From NCBI GenBank assembly GCA_002438545.1, contig DJPK01000019.1:1-22095 (forward strand): a DNA stretch of 22,095 nucleotides. Direction: 5' to 3'. This document shows, piece by piece, positions 14,641 through 21,609 of the stretch. A program made the translations under genes and the position numbers. The notes under the pieces are model-generated. The model did not search any database and was not told the DNA's origin. It worked only from the letters and a program-made list of their open reading frames with translations. The DNA comes from Caryophanales bacterium UBA6414. GTDB taxonomy: Bacteria; Bacillota_I; Bacilli_A; RF39; UBA660. The number at the start of each line of letters is the position of its first letter. Position 1 is the stretch's first letter.

Positions 14641-14649
14641 TGTTATAAT
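14641..14649 (+). promoter_or_regulatory. Extended -10 element of the S1-domain gene
   Basis: TGTTATAAT is an extended -10 (TG, one base, TATAAT) 21 bases before the ATG at 14671. No good -35 is visible, which extended -10 promoters can tolerate. Confidence 0.5.
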
Positions 14650-14670
14650 AACCTCAGCAAGGGAGATAAT

Positions 14671-15030
14671 ATGAATAAGTTTAAGGAGAATGATGTCGTT
14701 CCTGTTAAAGTAACGGGGATACAAAAATATGGCGCTTTCGTAGAAATTGATGATAAATACGATGGCCTAATTCATATATCTGAAATATCTTATGGTTTTG
14801 TTAAAGATGTTAATGATTTTGTTAATGTTGGTGACGAAATATATGCCCAAGTAATTAGTGTTGATGATGATAATAGTCGTCTTAAGTTGAGTATCAAAGA
14901 TATTGATTATAAAAATGATGGTAAAGAGGTTAAAAGAATTCCTGAGTCTGTTAGTGGATTTGAACCTTTGAAAGAACATCTCGATATATGGATTAATGAT
15001 AAAATTAAAGAAGTTATGAATAAAATGTAA
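14671..15030 (+). CDS. yugI: S1 RNA-binding domain protein, general stress protein 13 type
   Basis: A 119-residue cytoplasmic RNA-binding protein. One S1 domain fills residues about 5-75: VVPVKVTGIQKYGAFVEI (9-26), GLIHISEIS (32-40), VNVGDEIYAQVISVD (51-65) and RLKLSIKDI (70-78). The tail with GFEPLKEHLDIWI (96-108) matches the end of B. subtilis YugI (Gsp13) and its CvfD relatives, which associate with ribosomes and act after transcription. A GGGAG site precedes the ATG. The tRNA operon begins just downstream with its own promoter, and no terminator separates them. Confidence 0.9.
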   Translation: MNKFKENDVVPVKVTGIQKYGAFVEIDDKYDGLIHISEISYGFVKDVNDFVNVGDEIYAQVISVDDDNSRLKLSIKDIDYKNDGKEVKRIPESVSGFEPLKEHLDIWINDKIKEVMNKM

Positions 15031-15047
15031 AAATTGCAAAAAAAGTA

Positions 15048-15077
15048 TTGACAATTTACAGCACTAAATGGTATATT
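15048..15077 (+). promoter_or_regulatory. Promoter of the five-tRNA operon
   Basis: A consensus TTGACA, an 18-base spacer and TATATT, about 21 bases before the first tRNA. The -35 is the left arm of a 10-bp dyad (ATTGACAATT at 15047-15056 and AATTGTCAAT at 15081-15090) that straddles the -10. Confidence 0.75.
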
Positions 15078-15098
15078 ATTAATTGTCAATGCAATCAT

Positions 15099-15175
15099 GG
15101 GCGATTAGCTCAGTTGGTTAGAGCACCTGCCTTACAAGCAGGGGGTCACAGGTTCGAGTCCTGTATCGCCCACCA
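15099..15175 (+). tRNA. tRNA-Val(UAC)
   Basis: The acceptor GGGCGAT pairs with ATCGCCC, followed by A and encoded CCA. The anticodon loop CTTACAA gives TAC at 15133-15135. T-loop TTCGAGT. First gene of the cluster. Confidence 0.97.
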
Positions 15176-15182
15176 TGTTTGT

Positions 15183-15258
<76 letters not shown>

Positions 15259-15265
15259 TTTTTAT

Positions 15266-15349
15266 GGAGAGATAGCGAAGTGGTCAAACGCGGCAGACTG
15301 TAAATCTGTTCTTTCGGGTTCCATGGTTCAAATCCATGTCTCTCCACCA
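15266..15349 (+). tRNA. tRNA-Tyr(GUA)
   Basis: A class II tRNA with a long variable arm. The acceptor GGAGAGA pairs with TCTCTCC, followed by A and encoded CCA. The anticodon loop CTGTAAA gives GTA at 15300-15302. Confidence 0.97.
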
Positions 15350-15359
15350 CTTTTGTAGT

Positions 15360-15434
15360 TGCCTCGTAGCCAAGCGGTAAGGCACCACACTTTGACTGTG
15401 GCACTCGCTAGTTCGAGTCTAGCCGAGGCAGCCA
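15360..15434 (+). tRNA. tRNA-Gln(UUG)
   Basis: The acceptor TGCCTCG pairs with CGAGGCA, followed by G and encoded CCA. The anticodon loop CTTTGAC gives TTG at 15392-15394. A 5' U opposite A is usual for tRNA-Gln. Confidence 0.96.
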
Positions 15435-15442
15435 ATATATGT

Positions 15443-15518
15443 GTTTCGTTAGCTCAGTCGGTAGAGCATTTGACTTTTAATCAAAGGGTCTGGAGTTCGA
15501 ATCTCCAACGAGACACCA
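15443..15518 (+). tRNA. tRNA-Lys(UUU)
   Basis: The acceptor GTTTCGT pairs with ACGAGAC (one G-U pair), followed by A and encoded CCA. The anticodon loop CTTTTAA gives TTT at 15476-15478. Last gene of the cluster. Confidence 0.97.
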
Positions 15519-15529
15519 TTTAGTAAATT

Positions 15530-15557
15530 AAGAGAATCGTTAATGATTCTCTTTTTT
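15530..15557 (+). terminator. Terminator of the tRNA operon
   Basis: The stem AAGAGAATC pairs with GATTCTCTT around GTTAAT and runs into TTTTTT. It lies a few bases from the stop of the convergent AbiEii gene but has no good T run on that strand. Confidence 0.85.
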
Positions 15558-15562
15558 GTTAT

Positions 15563-16402
15563 TTAATAAATATGTATTGGCATTATTATTTCAATGAATT
15601 CTGTAAGACAATTTATAGTTCCATCATAACTAATATTTTTGGCATAGTTATTTTTTCTAGAATAACTAGCCCATTTTTCTCTTAATATTTTGCTATTTTT
15701 AACAATATTTAAATTAGTCACCAAGTCAGCATCAAACATTCTTTTTTCAAATGTTTTTTCTACTGCTTTTCTAAATTTTGTTATATCTATTTTGCTAAAT
15801 TTATATATTAGATAAATATCATAATAATCTTTCATTCTACTACTAGTTTCTAGTTTGCTAAGTATTGTCTCTATTTTTTCTGCTAATACTGTTTCAAGAT
15901 TATATGACCATACTTTATATACTTCATTGTCTATTAATGATTCATAATTAAAGCTGGTTGGTCCTGGATATATTGGATCTCCAGTGGCAACATCAATATG
16001 AAATTGATCTTTTATATTTTCTAGATTAAAGACAATTGTAATTCTTAATCCACCATATTCATCTTCAGTACGTATTGACTCAGTCTTTATCATATTTAGT
16101 TTTACGTTATCATTTATATTTATGTTAATTATATCTGTTATCATTTTGATGATATTACTGTTGGTAAATTTTGCTTTTCTTATAGCGGCATCTATATCCA
16201 TTGTACTTCTGTTATCAATGCCAAATAATCTGCTTAAATAAAATCCACCTTTTAATACGAAATTATCTCTATATTGGCTTTTTGATAATCGTTCGATAAA
16301 TCTATCATACATATAGAATCTCATTACACAATTAAAATCAACATTTTTCTCTCTTGCTATATTTCTTAGTTTATCCTTTACAGACTGAGCTGTATTATTC
16401 AT
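15563..16402 (-). CDS. abiEii: AbiEii-type nucleotidyltransferase toxin (type IV TA)
   Basis: A 279-residue DUF1814 nucleotidyltransferase, the toxin of an AbiE system. The four family motifs are visible: LKGGFYLSR (50-58) with MDID (68-71), FHIDVATGD (134-142), LAEKIETIL (173-181) and RMKDYYDIYLI (189-199). Relatives such as mycobacterial MenT3 transfer nucleotides to the 3' end of tRNA; AbiEii is reported to bind GTP. I chose ATG 16402. The alternative GTG at 16414 lies inside the AGGTGA ribosome binding site. The start overlaps the antitoxin stop in ATGAATAA, so translation is coupled. Phage defence by abortive infection is the known family role; the target here is untested. Confidence 0.92.
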   Translation of the reverse strand: MNNTAQSVKDKLRNIAREKNVDFNCVMRFYMYDRFIERLSKSQYRDNFVLKGGFYLSRLFGIDNRSTMDIDAAIRKAKFTNSNIIKMITDIINININDNVKLNMIKTESIRTEDEYGGLRITIVFNLENIKDQFHIDVATGDPIYPGPTSFNYESLIDNEVYKVWSYNLETVLAEKIETILSKLETSSRMKDYYDIYLIYKFSKIDITKFRKAVEKTFEKRMFDADLVTNLNIVKNSKILREKWASYSRKNNYAKNISYDGTINCLTEFIEIIMPIHIY

Positions 16403-17246
16403 AATATGTATCACCTACCATTTCCATTACTTTTTTCCTTATTCCCATTTTTTCCGCATATAGAGAAAGTTTAGCCATATCTTTATCATTACTTTGAATA
16501 TAGTTCTTGATTGCCTTCTTTACTTGCTCTTGATCTAGTCTTCCTTTTGATCTTATAATATCGCAAATACATCTTTCTATATCATACGACTTAACTTTAA
16601 CTCCATTTGGCGTTTCAACCTCAGTAAGCCCTATTTCGTATATTTCATTAGACACATAAAATACATTACATTTTTCATTTACGGTATCTACGTGATAATT
16701 TTGTGGTACAGTTACCGTATAATTATATGGAAATTCTTCTGTCATATTATGAAAATATAGAGCATTCATATGAGAGAATATAGCTTTTTTATACTTCTGC
16801 TGAAATAGAAAATAACTATCTTCATAAGCACTTGGTAAAACATAAAGACCACGTGAGACTTTTTCTATCATCTTTTTAGCTTCCATTATTGCTAGATATT
16901 GTCTACTAATATTTAATGGTTCAATCATTCTTGTAGAAAGCATTCCTTTATTAGCATTCATTATTTGACTTATTGTATCAGTATATATCTTACATTGTTC
17001 GTTTGAATTATTTCTAGAAAATGTTGAAATTTGTTTGGATAGTTGTTTTATTGCTTCATACTGTTTATATAGTTTTAGTCTCTCTTGACATATTTGCTTT
17101 GTAGTCATATCCTTCTCTTTTGATGGTTGAATACTTAGTTCTTCTTTTATTTGATTCATTGGCTTATCTATTGAATTAATTGCTTTGACATAACTATCTG
17201 TAATTTTGGAGTCTATTTTATATTTAATATTTTTGTCTATATCCAT
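16395..17246 (-). CDS. abiEi: AbiEi-type antitoxin/repressor with extra N-terminal domain
   Basis: A 283-residue antitoxin. The AbiEi core is at about 95-283: a winged helix-turn-helix (GMLSTRMIEPLNISRQYL, 101-118, through KVSRGLYVLP, 129-138) and a C-terminal domain with FSHMNALYFHNM (157-168), VTVPQN (178-183) and VKSYDIERCICDII. Antitoxins of this family neutralise AbiEii and repress their own operon by binding inverted repeats in the promoter, which fits the dyad at 17268-17313. Most AbiEi proteins begin near the winged helix. Here about 85 residues precede it, highly charged and probably helical, with no recognised fold. An AGAAGG site precedes the ATG. Confidence 0.88.
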   Translation of the reverse strand: MDIDKNIKYKIDSKITDSYVKAINSIDKPMNQIKEELSIQPSKEKDMTTKQICQERLKLYKQYEAIKQLSKQISTFSRNNSNEQCKIYTDTISQIMNANKGMLSTRMIEPLNISRQYLAIMEAKKMIEKVSRGLYVLPSAYEDSYFLFQQKYKKAIFSHMNALYFHNMTEEFPYNYTVTVPQNYHVDTVNEKCNVFYVSNEIYEIGLTEVETPNGVKVKSYDIERCICDIIRSKGRLDQEQVKKAIKNYIQSNDKDMAKLSLYAEKMGIRKKVMEMVGDTYYE

Positions 17247-17267
17247 AATAATTACCTTCTTTCTTCT

Positions 17268-17313
17268 TTGACAATTACACTGAAATTATATCATCTTTCA
17301 GTTTAATTGTCAA
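17268..17313 (-). promoter_or_regulatory. AbiE promoter inside a dyad (probable AbiEi operator)
   Basis: On the minus strand a consensus TTGACA (17313-17308), a 17-base spacer and TATAAT (17290-17285) with an upstream TG form an ideal promoter. The whole region is an inverted repeat with 18-base arms (TTGACAATTACACTGAAA at 17268-17285) matching at 17 of 18 positions around a 10-base centre. A repressor bound here would cover both -35 and -10. Autorepression by AbiEi through promoter repeats is known for the family. Confidence 0.75.
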
Positions 17314-17348
17314 GTCGTTTGCTAATGAAATATTGCATACTTGTTCTC

Positions 17349-17392
17349 TGACAAATCTAATGATAAAAGCCTAATTTTCATTAGATTTGTCA
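17349..17392. repeat. Perfect 15-bp inverted repeat upstream of the AbiE promoter
   Basis: TGACAAATCTAATGA (17349-17363) and its exact complement (17378-17392) flank a 14-base spacer. No T run follows on either strand, so it is not a standard terminator for the lipoprotein gene ending at 17419. The outer ends TGACAA resemble the ends of the AbiE promoter dyad, so it may be a second operator or an element end. Confidence 0.6.
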
Positions 17393-17418
17393 AGAATATA
17401 ATTAAAAAGAATATATTG

Positions 17419-17868
17419 CTATATTCCTCTATCTATTACTATATATTCTTTTATCCAATTAGTAAATTCATCGACATCTTGATATTTAGGTAAATCATTA
17501 TCTGATTCAGCATTTAGACTAGTTATAACTTTACCTTTATCTACTATTATTACTGTTGGAGCATATTTTATTTTTTTAGACAATTTAGTATTTTTAAATT
17601 CAGAGAATGGAATGGATAAGATACTGATATTATTATTTGTCATAAATGATTCAAATATGCTTTCACATGGTATCTTTAGGGTACAATAGTTGTTATAGGT
17701 ATATAAGATAAATGATTCTTTATTTTCTAAATATTTATCTATTTCAGTAGCTGTACTAGTTATAAAAGTATTGGTGTTATAATATTTATCTTCTAAAGTT
17801 ATTAGTTCTTGCTTGCCACAACCAGTTATAAATATTATTGGTAGTATTAATAGTAATATTTTTTTCAT
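17419..17868 (-). CDS. Thioredoxin-like lipoprotein
   Basis: A 149-residue lipoprotein with signal peptide and lipobox FITGC (Cys17), so it is anchored outside the membrane. Residues about 40-145 read as a thioredoxin fold: SFILYTYNNYC (52-62), with Cys62 and Cys68 (C-x5-C, wider than the usual CxxC), and KYAPTVIIVDKGKVI (101-115), where Pro104 matches the cis-proline before the last strands. The start follows the rhodanese stop as TAATG, so the two are coupled. An extracytoplasmic redox or sulfur-transfer role with the upstream rhodanese is inferred. The altered spacing of the cysteines makes an ordinary disulfide oxidoreductase role uncertain. Confidence 0.78.
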   Translation of the reverse strand: MKKILLLILPIIFITGCGKQELITLEDKYYNTNTFITSTATEIDKYLENKESFILYTYNNYCTLKIPCESIFESFMTNNNISILSIPFSEFKNTKLSKKIKYAPTVIIVDKGKVITSLNAESDNDLPKYQDVDEFTNWIKEYIVIDRGI

Positions 17869-18536
17869 TAGTTTACCTCTTTTAAATATTCAAAGTTTAT
17901 ATTGTGATAATTTACTTTCCAAAAGTCATAGTAATCTTTATTATCTTCGGTTCTTTTTACTTGGACATTATTTTTACCTTCATAGTACCAATAGCCTCCA
18001 ACATTATATATTTTATTTGGATTCCAACCTAGAGATGTTAATAATTCTTTTGTCATGCCGGCATATCCGCCACCACCACACATTAAGAATATATATTTAT
18101 CTTTAGGAAAATAATATTCTAATATTTCTAATGACTCAGCATAGTTAGCTTTATATTTGCCATCTTCTGTTTTAGTAAATAGTGTTTTTCCTTGATAAGT
18201 ATTGCCTACTACTTCTGGTAAGTTATTGACATTAACTAGGTATGGATAAGGTAATACTTCAAAGCCTTTAACATACCCTGATAGATAAGCATCACCACCA
18301 ATATTTTCATAACTAGCAGGATCTACTAGCATACGCATATCGTAATATACACTATCTTTTCTATTTAAATATTTATCAATATTCTTTTCATTAATATTAG
18401 CATCTATTCCTAATTCTCCTCTAGTACCTTCAGATACTCTTGGTTCGGGTATTGTTGTTTCATATTTATATAATAGAAGGCCTCCTACTACTAGAGTTAT
18501 TACTATGCTTAGTGTTATTAATATTTTCTTTTTCAT
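17868..18536 (-). CDS. Membrane-anchored extracytoplasmic rhodanese-like protein
   Basis: A 222-residue protein with one N-terminal membrane helix (about 5-23) and an outer rhodanese-like domain (about 52-190). Motifs are YYDMRMLVDPASY (64-76, the conserved Asp-Arg of the fold), KYIFLMCGGGGYAGM (147-161) with Cys153 at the sulfurtransferase position, and the closing segment KIYNVGGYWYYEG (175-187). The active-site loop CGGGGYAG is unusually glycine-rich compared with the common CxxGxR. The ATG has an AAAGGAG site. It is first in a two-gene unit with the thioredoxin-like lipoprotein, and both products face outward. Confidence 0.85.
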   Translation of the reverse strand: MKKKILITLSIVITLVVGGLLLYKYETTIPEPRVSEGTRGELGIDANINEKNIDKYLNRKDSVYYDMRMLVDPASYENIGGDAYLSGYVKGFEVLPYPYLVNVNNLPEVVGNTYQGKTLFTKTEDGKYKANYAESLEILEYYFPKDKYIFLMCGGGGYAGMTKELLTSLGWNPNKIYNVGGYWYYEGKNNVQVKRTEDNKDYYDFWKVNYHNINFEYLKEVN

Positions 18537-18570
18537 TACTACTCTCCTTTCTTTTTTAATATAACATAAT

Positions 18571-18599
18571 AAAAAAAGAACTGGTATCGAGCAGTCCTT
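18571..18599 (-). terminator. Terminator after the XRE regulator (end of this capsule-locus unit)
   Basis: The stem AAGGACTG pairs with CAGTTCTT (one G-U pair) around an 8-base loop, followed by seven T on the minus strand. Confidence 0.8.
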
Positions 18600-18625
18600 G
18601 AATTAACTAAATTTTTACTTGAGTT

Positions 18626-19321
18626 TTATTTTTTACATGTATCATTTAATAATAATGGTATTTGATATGTTTCAGTTTTATTATTTATATCGGTAGCATT
18701 TATTCTTAGATATAAATTATCACTAGTATACATTTTACAAATACGATCATAATTATCGATAGTAAATTCAACATTTTTTAAGTATTCTTCTAATTTAATA
18801 GTTGTATCTGATTGGTAGTTAGAAGTACTTATTTGTTTTTCGATGTTATTATATTTCTCATATAAGCTACATTCTATTTTTACATATTCTTTTTTGTTGC
18901 TTGTATCACAATAGTTAATATTATTTATATAAATAGATGTTTTATCTTTGTTATAAGAAATACTTCCTGATATTTTAAAGTTAGAACAGTTAGCTGATAG
19001 AGTTCTGAATTCAAAGTCATTATGTTTATTTAGATATATTATAAATAGTATTATAAGTACTATAGCAAGGATAATACCTATTATTAGGTAGTTATTATTT
19101 TTTTTAAGAGGTTTTTTCTCACTACCTAGTAATTCATCTATACTGACATTAAAATCGTCGGCTATTTGTTTTAATAGGGCTATATCGGGGAGATTTTTAC
19201 CATGTTCCCAATTACTTACAGCTTGATATGTAATTCCGTATTTTTCAGCAAATTCAGCTTGGGTTAGATGATTTTCTTTTCTTAACTTTTTAATAAGTTC
19301 TCCTACTTTTTGTTGATTCAT
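18626..19321 (-). CDS. Membrane-anchored XRE-type transcription regulator
   Basis: A 231-residue one-component regulator. The N-terminal Cro/CI helix-turn-helix (about 6-66) shows LRKENHLTQAEFAEKYGITY (14-33), QAVSNWEHGKNLPDI (34-48) and FNVSIDELLG (58-67). A basic linker and one membrane helix (about 77-95) follow. The remaining roughly 135 residues should be outside, are rich in Asn, Ser and Thr and contain five Cys (111, 138, 151, 195, 229), so disulfides are possible. The outer domain is not recognised. The ATG overlaps the stop of the phosphatase gene as ATGA, so it is translated with the capsule operon and may feed a surface signal back on it. Confidence 0.88.
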   Translation of the reverse strand: MNQQKVGELIKKLRKENHLTQAEFAEKYGITYQAVSNWEHGKNLPDIALLKQIADDFNVSIDELLGSEKKPLKKNNNYLIIGIILAIVLIILFIIYLNKHNDFEFRTLSANCSNFKISGSISYNKDKTSIYINNINYCDTSNKKEYVKIECSLYEKYNNIEKQISTSNYQSDTTIKLEEYLKNVEFTIDNYDRICKMYTSDNLYLRINATDINNKTETYQIPLLLNDTCKK

Positions 19322-20109
19322 AGTCCACTTCCATGTCCTAGTTTATTTATTATTCCTTTTAAGAAATTACTTTTAGTAGGACTATTATATTCTGGTATAG
19401 GTAAGATACTATTTTTTAATATTTTGCTTGGATTTTCATTAGTTATTTTATTAAACTTATCCTCACCTATAATTTTAATTATTTCTTTTTTTATGGTACT
19501 AAAGTTATTAAAGAAAGCACTATTTTTACGATGAATATCGCTTCCTAAGAAGCTTACTAAATTAGCATGAAGCATATATTTTACCATGTTTTGAGCATCT
19601 ATACCATATTTACCAATTATGCTTTCATAATTACATTGAAAATAGATTCCTCGATTAGATAGTTCTACTACTCTATTTCTATTATTTCTAAAGTATACAT
19701 ATCTTTCAGGATGAGCAATTACCACTTTAAAATTTTCTTGTAATAGATCATCTAAGATATCATCTAGTTCGGGTAATTCTTCTTCAAATGGTAATTCCAC
19801 TAAAATATAACTAGTATTATTAATAGTACTTATTTCTTGTTTATAGACTAATTTATCAATATCTTCATTTATAAATATTTCATTACCTACATATAGTTCA
19901 ATACCTAGATTTTGATTATCTAGGTTATTTTTTAATTCATTTTTTATTTTATTATTTGCTGAATATTTACTATCTTCGATATAGTGGGGTGTTAAAATAA
20001 TTTTATCGAAGCCTAGTGTACGCATTTTTTTAATAATTTCTATAGATTCTTCGATATCACTGCTACCGTCATCTATTCCATATAATATGTGTGAATGAAA
20101 ATCTATCAT
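19318..20109 (-). CDS. cpsB: CpsB/YwqE-type protein-tyrosine phosphatase (PHP domain)
   Basis: A 263-residue metal-dependent phosphatase that removes phosphate from the tyrosine cluster of the capsule kinase. The PHP-family metal sites are visible: MIDFHSHILYGIDDGS (1-16, His5 and His7), ILTPHY (38-43, His42), VIAHPERY (130-137, His133) and LGSDIHR (188-194, Asp191 and His193). I chose ATG 20109, 7 bases after GGAAAGGGTG; a GTG at 20118 would sit inside that site. It lies downstream of the Wzz/kinase gene across 82 bases that contain a GC-rich palindrome. Confidence 0.94.
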   Translation of the reverse strand: MIDFHSHILYGIDDGSSDIEESIEIIKKMRTLGFDKIILTPHYIEDSKYSANNKIKNELKNNLDNQNLGIELYVGNEIFINEDIDKLVYKQEISTINNTSYILVELPFEEELPELDDILDDLLQENFKVVIAHPERYVYFRNNRNRVVELSNRGIYFQCNYESIIGKYGIDAQNMVKYMLHANLVSFLGSDIHRKNSAFFNNFSTIKKEIIKIIGEDKFNKITNENPSKILKNSILPIPEYNSPTKSNFLKGIINKLGHGSGL

Positions 20110-20155
20110 ATATAACACCCTTTCCTTGTATTTATTAGTAGTTGATTTTCTAAAC

Positions 20156-20171
20156 CCGTCGAATTCGACGG
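20156..20171. repeat. Perfect 16-bp GC-rich palindrome between kinase and phosphatase genes
   Basis: CCGTCGAATTCGACGG is its own reverse complement and stands out in very AT-rich DNA. As RNA it folds to a 6-bp GC-rich stem with loop AAUU, but no T run follows, so it is not a standard terminator. It could be an operator, or an mRNA hairpin adjusting phosphatase against kinase expression. Confidence 0.6.
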
Positions 20172-20191
20172 AAATAAATTTTAATTATAAA

Positions 20192-21553
20192 TTATTGTTT
20201 TTCTTCTTCAGTATTTTCGTAATAGTAATAACTCTTACCTGAGCCTTTTCTTCTTGGTACTTTATTTACTATAACTCCGGCTACTTTAGCATTAACGTTA
20301 GTTAACATCTTTTTAGTTGATTCTAGTAATTCAATTGGTGCTGAGTTAAGTGATGTTACTACGATTGTTCTATCAACAAAGTCTGACATAATTAATGAAT
20401 CTGATAAGCCATTTACTGGTGGGCCATCAAAGATAATATAGTCAAATATTTCTGATAGTAATGAAATTAATTTAGCTGTTTTTTGAGAGTTTAATAGTTC
20501 TGAGGGATTTGGTGGTACTTTACCACGTGGGATGACATATAGATTATCTATTTTTGTTTTGAAGACATAATCTTCTAGGTTTTCTTCGTCATCTTCTTTG
20601 TATGCTAGTAAGTTAGATAAACCAATACGATTAGATATTTTAAATATTTTGTTTACTCTTCCTTTACGCATATCACAGTCAACTATTAATACTTTTTTAT
20701 TATTTTGAGCGAATGCTGTTGCTAGATTACTACTGATAAAGCTTTTACCTTCACTTGGTATTGAACTTGTTATTAAGATAGTCTTAATCTTTTCATCAGC
20801 AGATGTAAATTGTAAGTTAGTTCGTATGGTTCTTATTTGTTCACTAATTATTTCTTTTGGATTAGTTGCTACGACTAATTCTTCTTTTAAGTTCTTAGTT
20901 TCTTCGACAGAACCTAGGATAGGCATTTGTAATACTTCTTCTACTTGTTCAACACTTTTAGCTGTTCTATCAAAGTAATATATTACAAAGAAGATTCCTG
21001 ATGATATTACTAGTCCTAATAATCCACCAATAATACTTGATTTAGCAACATTTATATTATATGGTTCATCTTCTTCAATGGCAACATCTAGAATATGAAC
21101 GTTATCTAGATTATATAATTCTGGTACTTCAACAGTAAATACTTTGGCTACTAAGTTAGCAATAATTTTAGCATTTAATGCGTTATTATCTTCAACAGTT
21201 ATTTTTATAATTTGCGTATTATTTATTGATGAAACACTAATTTCACTAGCTAATTCTTTATATGTATAACTTTCATTTAATTCTTTTTGAACTTGTTCTA
21301 GTACTCTTCTACTTGTAATAATTTCAGCATATGTTGATACTAGGTTGTTATTAATAGATATGTCACTTTGAGTAATACCTGTTCCTTCTTGATTACTTCC
21401 TAGAATAACGGTAGTTGATGATTTATACATTGGGACAGTTAAGAATTTAGTATAGATACCACCTATTAAGCAACATACTAATGTGGCAATAATTATATAT
21501 TTAATTTTATCAATAAAATAATCAAATAGTTCTTTTAAATTAATCTCTTCCAT
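20192..21553 (-). CDS. Fused Wzz chain-length regulator and BY-kinase
   Basis: A 453-residue polysaccharide co-polymerase with tyrosine autokinase activity. The N-terminal Wzz domain has helices at about 18-36 and 173-193 with an outer loop between. The cytoplasmic kinase shows Walker A TSSIPSEGKS (262-271), Walker A' VLIVDCDMRKG (288-298) and Walker B DYIIFDGPP (371-379). The C-terminus has the autophosphorylation cluster SYYYYE (441-446). In most Gram-positives these are two proteins (CpsC and CpsD, or YwqC and YwqD); here one chain carries both, as in proteobacterial Wzc. An AGAAGGAG site supports the ATG. It acts with the LCP protein upstream and is reset by the phosphatase downstream. 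Confidence 0.95.
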   Translation of the reverse strand: MEEINLKELFDYFIDKIKYIIIATLVCCLIGGIYTKFLTVPMYKSSTTVILGSNQEGTGITQSDISINNNLVSTYAEIITSRRVLEQVQKELNESYTYKELASEISVSSINNTQIIKITVEDNNALNAKIIANLVAKVFTVEVPELYNLDNVHILDVAIEEDEPYNINVAKSSIIGGLLGLVISSGIFFVIYYFDRTAKSVEQVEEVLQMPILGSVEETKNLKEELVVATNPKEIISEQIRTIRTNLQFTSADEKIKTILITSSIPSEGKSFISSNLATAFAQNNKKVLIVDCDMRKGRVNKIFKISNRIGLSNLLAYKEDDEENLEDYVFKTKIDNLYVIPRGKVPPNPSELLNSQKTAKLISLLSEIFDYIIFDGPPVNGLSDSLIMSDFVDRTIVVTSLNSAPIELLESTKKMLTNVNAKVAGVIVNKVPRRKGSGKSYYYYENTEEEKQ

Positions 21554-21580
21554 TTTTACTCCTTCTTTATCATATATTTT

Positions 21581-21609
21581 AGTATATCATATTTTGTTTT
21601 TTTTGACTA
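21581..21609 (-). promoter_or_regulatory. Possible promoter of the Wzz/kinase gene
   Basis: TAGTCA, a 17-base spacer and TATACT with an upstream TG lie between the LCP and kinase genes. The -35 match is weak, so the kinase may instead be read from an upstream promoter. Confidence 0.35.

Noticed and set aside
14767..15098. Two minus-strand open frames of 95 and 63 residues opposite the S1-domain gene
   Set aside because: They are antisense to a clear YugI-type gene, lack good ribosome binding sites and have the Ile/Phe/Asn-rich composition of a shadow frame.
17813..18106. Plus-strand open frame of 97 residues
   Set aside because: It lies opposite the rhodanese and lipoprotein genes, and its composition (His, Tyr and Leu runs) is that of reverse-complement coding sequence.
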